Assembly: GCF_036311905.1 (NCBI RefSeq)
Contig: NZ_JAZDCH010000024.1
Span: 1-64,000 of the forward strand
DNA: 64,000 nt
From: Brachybacterium sp036311905
GTDB taxonomy: Bacteria; Actinomycetota; Actinomycetes; Actinomycetales; Dermabacteraceae
Direction: 5' to 3'
Within the stretch, counting starts at the first letter, position 1; the number at the start of each line of letters is the position of its first letter. The notes under the pieces were generated by a model that was given only the letters and a program-made list of their open reading frames with translations, ran no database searches and was not told the origin of the DNA. Shown piece by piece: positions 1 through 8,716 of the stretch. Position numbers and translations under genes: made by a program.

Positions 1-46
1 ATCCCCCACCCCAACAGGACCCTGTCCCGGGGACGCCCATCCCCCT

Positions 47-63
47 GGACCCGCTCGGGGTCC
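47..63 (-). terminator. Possible hairpin downstream of sucD
   Basis: GGACCC at 47-52 and GGGTCC at 58-63 form a 6-bp stem around a 5-base loop, about 60 bases beyond the sucD stop on the minus strand. There is no U tract, so this is only a candidate terminator for the sucCD transcript. The rest of bases 1-122 holds no coding sequence that I can recognise. Confidence 0.3.
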
Positions 64-122
64 GGGGCGCTGCACGGCGACGTCGCGCTCAGGAGCGCGT
101 GACGCTCCCGCTCAGAATGGGG

Positions 123-1013
123 TCAGGCGAGGCCCTTGATGATCTCGCGCATGAGGTCGGCGGTCTCGGTGGGGGTCTTGCCCACCTTGACGCCGGCGGC
201 CTCGAGGGCCTCCTTCTTCGCCTGCGCGGTGCCGGCGGAACCGGAGACGATCGCGCCGGCGTGGCCCATGGTCTTGCCCTCGGGGGCGGTGAAGCCCGCG
301 ACGTAGCCGACGACGGGTTTGGTCATGTTGTCCTTGATGTACGCGGCGGCACGCTCCTCGGCGTCGCCGCCGATCTCGCCGATCATCACGACGCCCACGG
401 TCTCCGGGTCCTTCTCGAACGCCTCGAGGGCGTCGATGTGGGTGGTGCCGATGACCGGGTCTCCGCCGATGCCGATGGCGGTGGTGAAGCCGATGTCGGC
501 CAGCTCGTACATCATCTGGTAGGTCAGGGTGCCGGACTTGGAGACCAGGCCCAGCTTCCCCGCACCGGTGATGTTCGCCGGGGTGATGCCGGCGTTGGAC
601 TTCCCGGGGCTGATCAGGCCCGGGCAGTTCGGGCCGATGATGCGGGTGGTGCCCTTCGACTGGGCGTAGTTGAAGAACTCGGCGGAGTCCTTGACGGGGA
701 TGCCCTCGGTGATGACCACCAGGAGCGGCATCGCCGCATCGATCGCCTCGAGCGCCGCATCCTTCGCGAACTTCGGCGGCACGAAGACCACCGAGACGTT
801 CGCGCCGGTGGCCTCCATGGCCTCCCTCACGGTGCCGAAGACGGGCACCTCGTGGCCGCCCTCGAAGGAGACGGACTGCCCGGCCTTGCGCGGGTTCACG
901 CCGCCGACGATCTGGGTGCCGGAGTCGAGCATGCGCTGGGAGTGCTTCATGCCCTCCGAGCCCGTCATGCCCTGGACGATGACCTTGCTGTTCTCATCAA
1001 GGAAGATAGACAT
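123..1013 (-). CDS. sucD: Succinyl-CoA ligase (ADP-forming) subunit alpha
   Basis: The alpha subunit of succinyl-CoA synthetase binds CoA and carries the phosphohistidine. The enzyme interconverts succinyl-CoA and succinate in the cytoplasmic TCA cycle with formation of ATP. The 296-residue length is typical. The N-terminal CoA-binding Rossmann part has the usual 'VIVQGMTGSEG' start, the middle has 'IGPNCPGLISPG', and the catalytic His lies in 'MGHAGAIVSGSAGTA' near residue 250. It begins 12 bases after the sucC stop, so the two subunits are cotranscribed in the order sucC-sucD. The family assignment is very secure. Confidence 0.98.
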   Translation of the reverse strand: MSIFLDENSKVIVQGMTGSEGMKHSQRMLDSGTQIVGGVNPRKAGQSVSFEGGHEVPVFGTVREAMEATGANVSVVFVPPKFAKDAALEAIDAAMPLLVVITEGIPVKDSAEFFNYAQSKGTTRIIGPNCPGLISPGKSNAGITPANITGAGKLGLVSKSGTLTYQMMYELADIGFTTAIGIGGDPVIGTTHIDALEAFEKDPETVGVVMIGEIGGDAEERAAAYIKDNMTKPVVGYVAGFTAPEGKTMGHAGAIVSGSAGTAQAKKEALEAAGVKVGKTPTETADLMREIIKGLA

Positions 1014-1025
1014 GTCGGGTGCTGC

Positions 1026-2192
1026 TCACTTTCCTGCGGCGGCCGCGGCGACCTTCGCGGCACCGCCGTCCATGGTGTCGGCCTGGGTGACGAGGGGGTG
1101 CGCGAAGTCGGCGAGGATCTTGCGACCCTCCTCGACGTTGTTGCCGTCGAGGCGCACGACGAGCGGCTTGGTGGCGGCGTCGCCGAGCTTCTGCAAGGCG
1201 CCGACGATGCCGTTGGCGACCGCGTCGCAGGCGGTGATGCCGCCGAAGACGTTCACGAACACCGCGGTGACCTGCTCGTCGCCGAGGATGACGTCGAGGC
1301 CGTTGGCCATCACCTCGGCGCTCGCGCCGCCGCCGATGTCGAGGAAGTTGGCGGGCTTCACCCCGTGCGCCTCGCCGGCGTAGGCGACGACGTCGAGGGT
1401 GGACATGACCAGGCCCGCACCGTTGCCGATGATGCCGACCTCGCCGTCGAGCTTGACGTAGTTGAGGTCGAGGGCCTTGGCCTTCGCCTCCAGCGGGTCC
1501 TCGGTCTTGGCGTCGACCAGGGCCGCGTGATCCTCGTGGCGGAACTCCGCGTTGTCGTCGAGGGTGACCTTGCCGTCGAGGGCCACGATCTCCCCGGCGC
1601 CGGTCTTGACAAGCGGGTTGACCTCGACCAGGGTCGCGTCCTCCTCGCGGTAGACGTCCCACAGCTTCTGCAGCACGGGGGCGACCTTGGCGCCGGTCTC
1701 GGCGTCGAAGCGCGCGGCCTCGACGATCTCCTGCGCCTTCGCCGCGTCGATGCCCACGTTCGGGTCCACGGCCACGCGGGCCAGGGCCTCGGGGCGCTCG
1801 ACGGCGAGCTGCTCGATCTCCATGCCGCCCTCGACGGAGCACATGGCGAGGTAGTTGCGGTTCGCGCGGTCCAGCAGCAGCGAGAAGTAGTACTCCTCGG
1901 CGATGTCCGCCCCGGCGGCGACCATGACGCGGTGCACGGTGTGGCCCTTGATGTCCATGCCGAGGATCTCGGCGGCCTTCTGCTCCGCCTCCTCGGGGGA
2001 CTTCGCGATCTTCACACCGCCGGCCTTGCCGCGGCCTCCGGTCTTCACCTGCGCCTTGACGACGACGACCGGGGTGCCGAGCTGCTCGGCGGCAGCCTTG
2101 GCAGTGGCCGGATCCTCCGCGACGACTCCTCCGAGCACGGGCACGCCGTGCTTCTCGAAGAGATCGCGGGCCTGGTACTCAAACAGGTCCAC
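1026..2192 (-). CDS. sucC: Succinyl-CoA ligase subunit beta
   Basis: The beta subunit of succinyl-CoA synthetase carries the ATP-grasp nucleotide site and partners SucD. The protein starts 'MDLFEYQARDLFEKHG', with the glycine-rich 'KTGGRGKAGGVK' ATP-grasp loop near residue 45, 'EVNPLV' near 200 and a C-terminal CoA-ligase domain with 'NVFGGITACDAVANGIV'. The reading frame stays open far upstream, but I chose the GTG at 2192. A GAGAGG ribosome site at 2203-2208 lies 10 bases before that GTG and only 1 base before the ATG at 2201. The resulting 388 residues match the family length. The leader contains a strong hairpin (2221-2254). Confidence 0.96.
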   Translation of the reverse strand: MDLFEYQARDLFEKHGVPVLGGVVAEDPATAKAAAEQLGTPVVVVKAQVKTGGRGKAGGVKIAKSPEEAEQKAAEILGMDIKGHTVHRVMVAAGADIAEEYYFSLLLDRANRNYLAMCSVEGGMEIEQLAVERPEALARVAVDPNVGIDAAKAQEIVEAARFDAETGAKVAPVLQKLWDVYREEDATLVEVNPLVKTGAGEIVALDGKVTLDDNAEFRHEDHAALVDAKTEDPLEAKAKALDLNYVKLDGEVGIIGNGAGLVMSTLDVVAYAGEAHGVKPANFLDIGGGASAEVMANGLDVILGDEQVTAVFVNVFGGITACDAVANGIVGALQKLGDAATKPLVVRLDGNNVEEGRKILADFAHPLVTQADTMDGGAAKVAAAAAGK

Positions 2193-2220
2193 GGGGTGCA
2201 TTCCTCTCAATGTCGGCAGC

Positions 2221-2254
2221 GGGCGGCAGGCCGCCTTCGGCCTCGATGCCGCCC
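2221..2254 (-). promoter_or_regulatory. Stem-loop in the sucC leader
   Basis: GGGCGGCA (2221-2228) pairs with TGCCGCCC (2247-2254). Inside it, GGCCG (2229-2233) pairs with CGGCC (2238-2242). This gives a 13-bp stem with a 4-base bulge on one side. It lies between a TAGGCT -10-like hexamer read on the minus strand (2274-2269) and the sucC ribosome site. It would therefore sit at the 5' end of the sucCD mRNA, as a stability element or a regulatory fold. Confidence 0.35.
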
Positions 2255-2378
2255 CTGAGAACACGGCCAGCCTAACGCGCTCGGGCCCTGCAGACCGCGG
2301 CCCGGAGCAGTGTGCGCGGAGTCTCACGTCGCGATCAGGAATGCGCCTTCCGGCCGCGGGGCGTCCAGGTGGCGGCGC

Positions 2379-2384
2379 TACCAT
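2379..2384 (+). promoter_or_regulatory. -10 hexamer TACCAT, likely leaderless start
   Basis: TACCAT fits the actinobacterial TAnnnT -10 pattern and ends 6 bases before the ATG at 2391, so transcription would begin at or next to the start codon. No Shine-Dalgarno sequence is visible before that ATG, which fits a leaderless mRNA. No convincing -35 element was seen. Confidence 0.4.
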
Positions 2385-2390
2385 GCCGGG

Positions 2391-2648
2391 ATGAGCCGAC
2401 GCTCCCGCAGCCTCCTGGGGCGCATCAAGGACCACCTCGTCATCAGCGTGGTCACCATCGGCGTGCTCTTCATCGTGCTGCGCCTGGCGGGTCTGCGCTC
2501 GACCTTCGCGAGCTTCATGCTCTCGCTGCTGATCACCATCGGCCTGAACGTCGGGCTCTCCTACTACGCCGACTACCGCGCTCGTCGGCCCCGCTCCCCC
2601 GCTCCTCGGGGCGGCGGCGACATCCGCTGGCGCGAGGAGGACCGCTGA
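2391..2648 (+). CDS. Small two-helix membrane protein, unknown function
   Basis: The 85-residue protein has a basic N-terminus ('MSRRSRSLLGRIKDH') and two hydrophobic helices, roughly residues 17-34 and 38-57, separated by 'AGLRSTF'. The tail is Arg/Pro rich. I do not recognise a family. The start at 2391 is chosen over upstream in-frame codons because a -10-like hexamer ends 6 bases before it and the upstream part reads like noise. Its stop overlaps the next ATG by one base (TGATG), so it is translationally coupled to the following membrane protein. Confidence 0.7.
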   Translation: MSRRSRSLLGRIKDHLVISVVTIGVLFIVLRLAGLRSTFASFMLSLLITIGLNVGLSYYADYRARRPRSPAPRGGGDIRWREEDR

Positions 2649-3079
2649 TGTCCGACTGGAAGACCTACGCGAAGGCGGCGCGGAACACCGCCCGCAAGCA
2701 GGGGCCCGACGTCGCCGGTTACGTGCGCGCCGCCGGGAAGGCTCTCGAGGCCGGGGCCGGCGAGGAGCGGCCGCGCACCGCGCACCAGGAGCGGCCCCTC
2801 GGGGAGCGGCTCCAGAAGGACGCCGCCGCCTACTACACCGTCGCCGAGCGGCGGGTGAAGCGGGCGAACCTCATCCCCCGCCTGCTGCGGGCTTTCCGCG
2901 ACGCCGTGCTGATCGGTGCCTCGCTGCTCGCGATCTGGGCGGTGCTCGCCGCGGCGGGGATCCCGATCCCCTTCACCGGCGTGGTCATCGCGGTGCTCGT
3001 GATCATGGTGCTCTCCGCCGGGGTGTCCGTCTTCTCCGCGCGACGTCGCGACGCCGACGACGGGTCCGGCCGGGGCTGA
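2648..3079 (+). CDS. Membrane protein with a long soluble N-terminal part, unknown function
   Basis: The 143-residue protein has a charged soluble N-terminal half of about 85 residues, containing 'GEERPRTAHQERPLGERL'. A membrane hairpin follows: two hydrophobic segments at about residues 90-107 and 110-131, then a short Arg/Asp-rich tail. It starts on the overlapping TGATG with the upstream small membrane protein, so the pair probably works as a unit in the cytoplasmic membrane. No domain is recognised, and function is not assigned. Confidence 0.75.
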   Translation: MSDWKTYAKAARNTARKQGPDVAGYVRAAGKALEAGAGEERPRTAHQERPLGERLQKDAAAYYTVAERRVKRANLIPRLLRAFRDAVLIGASLLAIWAVLAAAGIPIPFTGVVIAVLVIMVLSAGVSVFSARRRDADDGSGRG

Positions 3080-3217
3080 GCCCGCCCCGGGCACGCCACG
3101 GGACCCTCGCCCACGGGACCTTCGCCGACGGGAGCGCGAACACCCGGACCTAGCCTGGAGCGGCCCCGTTCCGTCCCTGCCCGGACCGCCGCCGTCCCGG
3201 CGACGTCCTGCCCCGAG

Positions 3218-6061
3218 GTGCTCCCGACCGTGCCGTCCTCCCCCGCTTCTCCCCGTCGTCCCGCAGGTCCCGCCCCCGCCACCGGGCGCGGCGCGTGGCA
3301 TCGCCGCGCCTCCCGCCCCATTCTCCTGTGGATGCTCGCCCTCGTCCTCGTGGTGATCGGGCACCAGTGGGTGCCGCAGGCGCGCTGGCTGATGGTCCAC
3401 ATGGTCACGCTGGGGCTGATCACCACGTCGATCATGATCTGGGGGCAGCACGTCGCGGAGGCGCTGCTGAAGACCCGTCTGGCCGAGGAGACGAGGGGCC
3501 GGCAGCTCGCCCGGCTGCGCCTGCTGACCGTCGGCGTGATGCTGACGATCGCGGGGATGCTGCCGGAGTGGCCGTGGCTCGTGGTCCTCGGCGCGCTGGC
3601 CGTCTCCGCGGCGCTGCTCTGGTACGCCGCGGCGCTCGGTGCGCAGATCCGGGCGGCGCTGGCGCCTCGCTTCGCCGCCACAGTCCGCACGTACGTCGCG
3701 GCGGCGTGCCTGCTGCCCGTCGGCGCCGTGCTTGGCGCGGTGATGGCCTTCAGTCCGGGCGAGCCCTGGCAGGGCCGGCTGCTGCTCGCCCATCAGGTCG
3801 TGAACGTGTTGGGCTTCGTGGGGCTCACGGTCACCGGGACGCTGCTGACGTTGTGGCCGACGGTGCTGCGCACGCGCCTCCCGGCGGACGCGGCGCAGCG
3901 CGCCTCGGGCGGGCTGCTCGGCATGCTGATCGCCGTCCTCCTCGCGGTCGCGGGGGCGCTGACCGGCTCGACCCTGATCGGCTGCGCCGCGCTCCTCGGC
4001 TATCTCGGCTCGTTCGCAGCCGTCGCGATCACCCTGGTGCGGGTCGCCGTACAGAGCGCACGCCAGGAACACCGGGTGCCGCCGGCGCTGTTCCCGATCC
4101 TGTCGATCGCCGCCGGGATGGGCTGGTTCGTCGTCGCGACGACGGGACTGCTGACGATGTGGTGGCGTTCGGCCGATGCGCAGATGGTGTCGTCGCTCGT
4201 CGCCGCCGACGTCCAGCAGCTCACCGTCCCGTTCGTCGCCGGCTTCCTGCTGCAGGTGCTGTTCGGTGCGATGAGCCATCTGCTGCCGGTGACCCTGGGC
4301 GGTGGTCCCCGGGCGACGTCGGCGGGTCTCGCCGTGATGAGCCGCGGAGCCGTGCTGCGCGTGGTCGCCTACAACCTGGTCGTCGCCTTGTTCGTGCTCG
4401 CCGAGGCGGGCACCGCCGGGTCCGGGGCGCTGTTCTCCGCTCTCACGCTCGGGACGGCGGAGGTCTCGGGCTTCGGCTCGCTCTCCCGCGTGATCCTGTC
4501 CCTGCTCGGCCTCGCGGTGCTGCTGGCGTTCGTGGTGCTGATGGTGCTCGCCGTCCGGGAGAACCGGCGCCACCGCGGCGCCGTGCCCGTGTCCCTGGAG
4601 CCCCCGACGTCGCAACCCCCCGCTCCCGCCGTCGAGCAGCTCGTCCCCCGCCTGGAGCGACGCGCGCTCACCGGGGCGCTGCTTGGCCTCGGCTCGGTGC
4701 TCGGAGCCACCGCGCTCGGCGGTTCCCTCGACCGTGCCCAGGGTTCTCTCCCGTCCTCGGCAGGTGCGGGCGCCGGAACCACCACGGCGGTGTCGCCCAC
4801 CGGGAAGACGACCACGATCGCGGTGTCGATGGCCGAGATGCGCTTCGTCCCCGACCTGCTCGAGGTCCCGGTCGGGAACACCCTGGTGATCGAGCTGAGC
4901 AACGACGACCCTCACGACGTGCACGACCTCGTCCTCGCCACCGGCGCCTCGTCCGGCCGCCTGCAGCCGGGCGCGTCGACCGTCCTCGACGGCGGGGTGG
5001 TCACCCACGATCTGGAAGGTTGGTGCTCGATCGTCGGCCACCGTGCGATGGGCATGACCCTCACCGTCGTCGCGACCGGTGCGTCTCCGGGAGCGACCGA
5101 GGGCGATGCGGCCCACGGCAACGACTCCGGTGCCGACGAGCTGGCCCGTGTGCCCGCCGACATGACCGCCGCGCCCGGATCGGGCTACACGACGCGCGAT
5201 GCGCGTCTTCCCGCGCCCTCCGGGACCCCGCAGCGGCTCACGCTCCAGGTCACCGAGGTCGCCGCCGAGATCGCGCCCGGGGTCACCCTGGACGCGATGA
5301 CGTACGACGGCACCGTCGTCGGACCGGTGCTGCGCTCCGAGCTCGGAGCCCGGCTCACCGTCGACCTCGTCAACAACGGGTCGATGGGGCACTCCCTCGA
5401 CCTGCACGCCGGTCGCGTCGCGCCTGATCCGGTGATGCGCACGATCCCGCCGGGCGAGCGGCTCGAGTACTCGATCACCACCGACCATGCCGGGATCTGG
5501 CTCTACCACTGCTCCACCATGCCGATGTCGGTGCACCTCGCCGCCGGGATGATCGGGGCGCTCGTGGTCCCGCCACCGGAACTCGCCACCGCCGACCGCG
5601 AGTACGTGCTGGTCCAGTCGGAGCACTATCTCGTCCCGGCCGGCGCAGCGGGCTCCGACTCGGCGATGCACGAGGGCGCCCTGCCGGTCAGCCCCGCGAA
5701 GATCGCCGCCGAGAGGCCCGACCTCACCGTCTTCAACGGCCACGCCACCCAGTACGTCCATGCCCCGCTCGAGGCCCGGGTGGGTGAGCGGGTAAGACTC
5801 TGGGTACTCGCCGCGGGCCCCTCGCGCGGAATCTCCTTCCACGTGGTGGGCGGCGTCTTCGACACCGTCTTCAAGGAGGGCGCCTACCTGCTGCGCCCCG
5901 AGGACGGCAGCGGCGGCGGGGCGCAGGCGCTCGACCTCGCTGCCGCCCAGGGCGGCTTCGTGGAGCTGGTCTTCGACGAGCCGGGCACGTACACCGCCGT
6001 GAACCACTCTTTCGTAGAGATGGAGCGCGGGGCGCGGGCGCTGATCCGCGTCACCGCCTGA
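3218..6061 (+). CDS. nirK: Polytopic membrane domain fused to a cupredoxin and a copper nitrite reductase
   Basis: This 947-residue GTG-start protein has three parts. Residues about 30-450 form roughly 11-12 membrane helices with conserved-looking His residues (for example 'MVHMVTLGL', 'GQHVAEAL', 'FGAMSHLLP'), somewhat like NnrS. Residues about 530-620 form one cupredoxin with type 1 copper ligands His near 568, and Cys, His and Met in 'GWCSIVGHRAMGM'. Residues about 660-947 form a NirK-type two-domain reductase. There 'HSLDLH' gives His-Asp-His, 'YHCSTMPMSVHLAAGM' gives His, Cys, His and Met, 'SFHVVGG' gives the catalytic His, and 'NHSF' gives the last type 2 copper His. All type 1 and type 2 ligands and the Asp/His catalytic pair are therefore present. 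I infer nitrite reduction to NO outside the membrane, fed by the fused parts. Start choice (3218 or GTG 3230) is uncertain. Confidence 0.85.
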   Translation: MLPTVPSSPASPRRPAGPAPATGRGAWHRRASRPILLWMLALVLVVIGHQWVPQARWLMVHMVTLGLITTSIMIWGQHVAEALLKTRLAEETRGRQLARLRLLTVGVMLTIAGMLPEWPWLVVLGALAVSAALLWYAAALGAQIRAALAPRFAATVRTYVAAACLLPVGAVLGAVMAFSPGEPWQGRLLLAHQVVNVLGFVGLTVTGTLLTLWPTVLRTRLPADAAQRASGGLLGMLIAVLLAVAGALTGSTLIGCAALLGYLGSFAAVAITLVRVAVQSARQEHRVPPALFPILSIAAGMGWFVVATTGLLTMWWRSADAQMVSSLVAADVQQLTVPFVAGFLLQVLFGAMSHLLPVTLGGGPRATSAGLAVMSRGAVLRVVAYNLVVALFVLAEAGTAGSGALFSALTLGTAEVSGFGSLSRVILSLLGLAVLLAFVVLMVLAVRENRRHRGAVPVSLEPPTSQPPAPAVEQLVPRLERRALTGALLGLGSVLGATALGGSLDRAQGSLPSSAGAGAGTTTAVSPTGKTTTIAVSMAEMRFVPDLLEVPVGNTLVIELSNDDPHDVHDLVLATGASSGRLQPGASTVLDGGVVTHDLEGWCSIVGHRAMGMTLTVVATGASPGATEGDAAHGNDSGADELARVPADMTAAPGSGYTTRDARLPAPSGTPQRLTLQVTEVAAEIAPGVTLDAMTYDGTVVGPVLRSELGARLTVDLVNNGSMGHSLDLHAGRVAPDPVMRTIPPGERLEYSITTDHAGIWLYHCSTMPMSVHLAAGMIGALVVPPPELATADREYVLVQSEHYLVPAGAAGSDSAMHEGALPVSPAKIAAERPDLTVFNGHATQYVHAPLEARVGERVRLWVLAAGPSRGISFHVVGGVFDTVFKEGAYLLRPEDGSGGGAQALDLAAAQGGFVELVFDEPGTYTAVNHSFVEMERGARALIRVTA

Positions 6062-6088
6062 GCCGCGGGCCGGGCGGCGCGAGGGGGC

Positions 6089-8692
6089 TCAGAGCTTGGT
6101 GATCGGCGCGTAGCGCAGCAACAGGCGCTTGGTGCCGTGCGGGGCCTTGAACTGCACTTCGACCTGGGTCTTGTCGCCCTGACCGGCGACCTCCGTCACC
6201 GTGCCCATCCCGAAGGAGTCGTGGGTGACCCGGTCCCCCGGCGCGAGCTGCGGCAGCGAGGCGGCCGGGGTGGGCTTGCGCCCCGACCCGAGGCTCGGCC
6301 GCTTCACATCGGAGCGACCGCCGCCGATCCCGCCGCTGAACGAGGGGCCCCGTCGGCCGCCCCCGCCGTAACCGCCGGAGGAGGACCCCCCGTAGCCGCC
6401 GGAGGAGTAGCCGGCACCGCTCAGGGTCGAGCCGGAGCGGGCCACGTCGAGGGTCTCCTCGGGCACCTCGTCGAGGAAACGGCTGGCGGGCATGAACTGC
6501 GCCTGTCCCCAGGTGGCGCGCATCTGCGCCCGGGTCAGGTACAGCTTCTCGCGCGCCCGGGTGATGCCCACGTAGGCGAGACGCCGCTCCTCCTCGAGCT
6601 CATCGGGATCCGAGAGGGTGCGGTTGTGGGGGAAGGTGCCGTCCTCCATGCCGGTCAGGAACACCACGGGGAACTCGAGGCCCTTCGCGGTGTGCAGGGT
6701 CATGAGGGTGACGAACTGGTCCTCGGCACCGGGCAGCTGGTCTGCATCGGCGACCAGCGAGACCTTCTCCAGGAAGCTGTCCAGCAGCGAGGCGGCGGGG
6801 TCGGCAGAGATACCGTCCTCCTCCTCGAGCTCGCTCGCGATCGCCGCCTCCGCCTCGACCTGGGCCTCGAACTCGGCGGCGACGGAGAGCAGCTCGGCGA
6901 GGTTCTCCAGGCGCGACTCGTCCTGGGGGTCGTCGCTGCCCTGCAGCTCGGCGTAGTAGCCGGAGCGGGTCAGGACGGCCTCGAGCAGCTCGGCGGGGCC
7001 GTCGCCCCGCTCGGCCTGGGCCTGGAGGTCCTCGAGCATCGCCACGAAGACCCGCACGGCGTTCAGCGAGCGGGTCGCGATCCCGGGGGCCTCCTCGGCG
7101 CGGCGCAGCGCCTCGCCGAAGCCGATCCGCTCCCGCTCGGCGAGCATCGCGATCGCGGCCTCGGCCCGGTCCCCGATGCCGCGCTTGGGGACGTTGAGGA
7201 TGCGCCGGAGGTTGATCTCGTCGGCCGGGTTGGCCAGCACCTGCAGGTAGGCGACGGCGTCCTTGATCTCGCGGCGCTCGTAGAAGCGGGTGCCGCCGAC
7301 CACTCGGTAGGGCAGGCCCACGCGGATCAGCTGGTCCTCGAGCGCGCGGGACTGGGCGTTGGCGCGGTAGAAGATCGCCACATCCCCCGCCCGGCGGCCG
7401 TCGTCGACGAGCGCGTCGATCTGCCGACCGATGTATCGGGCCTCCGACTGCTCGTCGTCCGCGACGTAGAGCGTGATCTTCTCGCCGGAGCCCTGGTCGG
7501 TCCACAGGTTCTTCTCGCGGCGGCCCTGGTTGCCGGAGATCAGCGCGTTGGCGGCGCTGAGGATGTTCTGGGTCGAGCGGTAGTTCTGCTCCAGCACGAT
7601 CGTGCGCGCGGAGGGGAAGTCCTGCTCGAACTCGATGATGTTGCGGATGGTCGCGCCGCGGAAGGCGTAGATCGACTGGTCCGAGTCGCCCACCACGGTG
7701 AGGGAGGCGTGCGGGTCGTTGCCCACCAGCTCCCGCACCAGCTGGTACTGGGCGGTGTTGGTGTCTTGGTACTCGTCGACCATGAGGTGGCGGAAGCGGC
7801 GCCGGTAACCCTCGCGGATCGCGGGGTTCTCGCGCAGCAGCGTGACCGTCAGCCCGATCAGGTCGTCGAAGTCGACGGCATTCGCCTGGCGCAGGCGCTC
7901 GGTGTAGTTCGTGTAGATCCGCGAGAGGGTCTGGTCGAAGCCGTCCTTCGAGAGCTCGGCGCGGTCCGCGAAGTCGATCGGGTCCACGAGGTCGTTCTTC
8001 AGCGACGAGATCCGCGAGGCGATCATCCGCGGGGCGTGCTTCTTGGTGTCGAGCTCGAGGTCCTTGGCGATCGTGGTGATCAGCCGGAGGGAATCCGCGC
8101 TGTCGTAGATCGTGAAGGAGCTCTTCAGGCCCGCGGCCGCGGCGTCGCGCCGCAGGATCCGCACGCAGGCGCTGTGGAAGGTCGAGACCCACATGCTGCG
8201 GGCGATCGGGCCGACGAGCTCCTCGACCCGCTCGCGCATCTCGGCGGCCGCCTTGTTGGTGAAGGTGATCGCGAGGATCTCCCCCGGCAGCGCTTCGCGG
8301 GTGCGCAGCAGGTGGGCGATACGCCGGGTGAGCACGCGGGTCTTGCCCGAGCCGGCGCCCGCGACGATCAGCAGGGGGCTCCCCCGGTGCTCGACCGCCT
8401 CGCGCTGGGCAGGATTGAGGTCGTCGACGAGGCCCGCGAGGTCTGCCAGCCCTGCGGCGGGCGCTGCCGCGCGCGCGGGCGCCGGGGCGAGCACCGGGGC
8501 CGGAGGGAGCTCGGCGAACGGGGGCTCGTCCTCCTCCGGCGGAGCGTCCTCCTCGTGGGGCGGGATCTCCTCGTCGAGCGGCGGCTCCGCCCCGACGGGA
8601 GGCGCTCCGCCGCCGGACGGGGGCGCGACCTCCACGCCGTCCAGGCGGCGGAAGGCGTCGGGCAGGGAGAGATCGTCGAAGAGGGAACTCAT
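6089..8692 (-). CDS. pcrA: ATP-dependent DNA helicase PcrA/UvrD
   Basis: This superfamily 1A 3'-5' helicase acts in nucleotide excision and recombination repair. The 867 residues carry a Pro/Glu-rich acidic N-terminal extension (about 20-80), then 'LNPAQREAV' (Q motif), Walker A 'AGAGSGKTR' at 111-119, 'DEYQDTN', 'GDSDQSIYAFRGA', 'LEQNYRS', and the late motifs with 'TLHTAKGLEF' and 'GITRARE'. A Gly/Ser-rich linker ('GGYGGSSSGGYGGGGRRG') leads to the C-terminal Tudor-like domain with 'GDRVTHDSFGMGTV'. It lies 24 bases after the small membrane gene at 8717-9052 on the same strand. It faces nirK tail to tail with a 27-base gap. Confidence 0.97.
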   Translation of the reverse strand: MSSLFDDLSLPDAFRRLDGVEVAPPSGGGAPPVGAEPPLDEEIPPHEEDAPPEEDEPPFAELPPAPVLAPAPARAAAPAAGLADLAGLVDDLNPAQREAVEHRGSPLLIVAGAGSGKTRVLTRRIAHLLRTREALPGEILAITFTNKAAAEMRERVEELVGPIARSMWVSTFHSACVRILRRDAAAAGLKSSFTIYDSADSLRLITTIAKDLELDTKKHAPRMIASRISSLKNDLVDPIDFADRAELSKDGFDQTLSRIYTNYTERLRQANAVDFDDLIGLTVTLLRENPAIREGYRRRFRHLMVDEYQDTNTAQYQLVRELVGNDPHASLTVVGDSDQSIYAFRGATIRNIIEFEQDFPSARTIVLEQNYRSTQNILSAANALISGNQGRREKNLWTDQGSGEKITLYVADDEQSEARYIGRQIDALVDDGRRAGDVAIFYRANAQSRALEDQLIRVGLPYRVVGGTRFYERREIKDAVAYLQVLANPADEINLRRILNVPKRGIGDRAEAAIAMLAERERIGFGEALRRAEEAPGIATRSLNAVRVFVAMLEDLQAQAERGDGPAELLEAVLTRSGYYAELQGSDDPQDESRLENLAELLSVAAEFEAQVEAEAAIASELEEEDGISADPAASLLDSFLEKVSLVADADQLPGAEDQFVTLMTLHTAKGLEFPVVFLTGMEDGTFPHNRTLSDPDELEEERRLAYVGITRAREKLYLTRAQMRATWGQAQFMPASRFLDEVPEETLDVARSGSTLSGAGYSSGGYGGSSSGGYGGGGRRGPSFSGGIGGGRSDVKRPSLGSGRKPTPAASLPQLAPGDRVTHDSFGMGTVTEVAGQGDKTQVEVQFKAPHGTKRLLLRYAPITKL

Positions 8693-8716
8693 GAGGACCT
8701 CAGGATAGAGCGAGGG

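Noticed and set aside
2193..2435. N-terminal extension of sucC up to 2435
   Set aside because: Upstream residues look like noise and cross the divergent gene; the GTG at 2192 has proper ribosome-site spacing and gives the family start.
2573..6007. 1144-codon open frame on the minus strand opposite nirK
   Set aside because: Composition is Arg/Gly/His-rich with no domain, and it is the shadow of the real plus-strand gene in GC-rich DNA.
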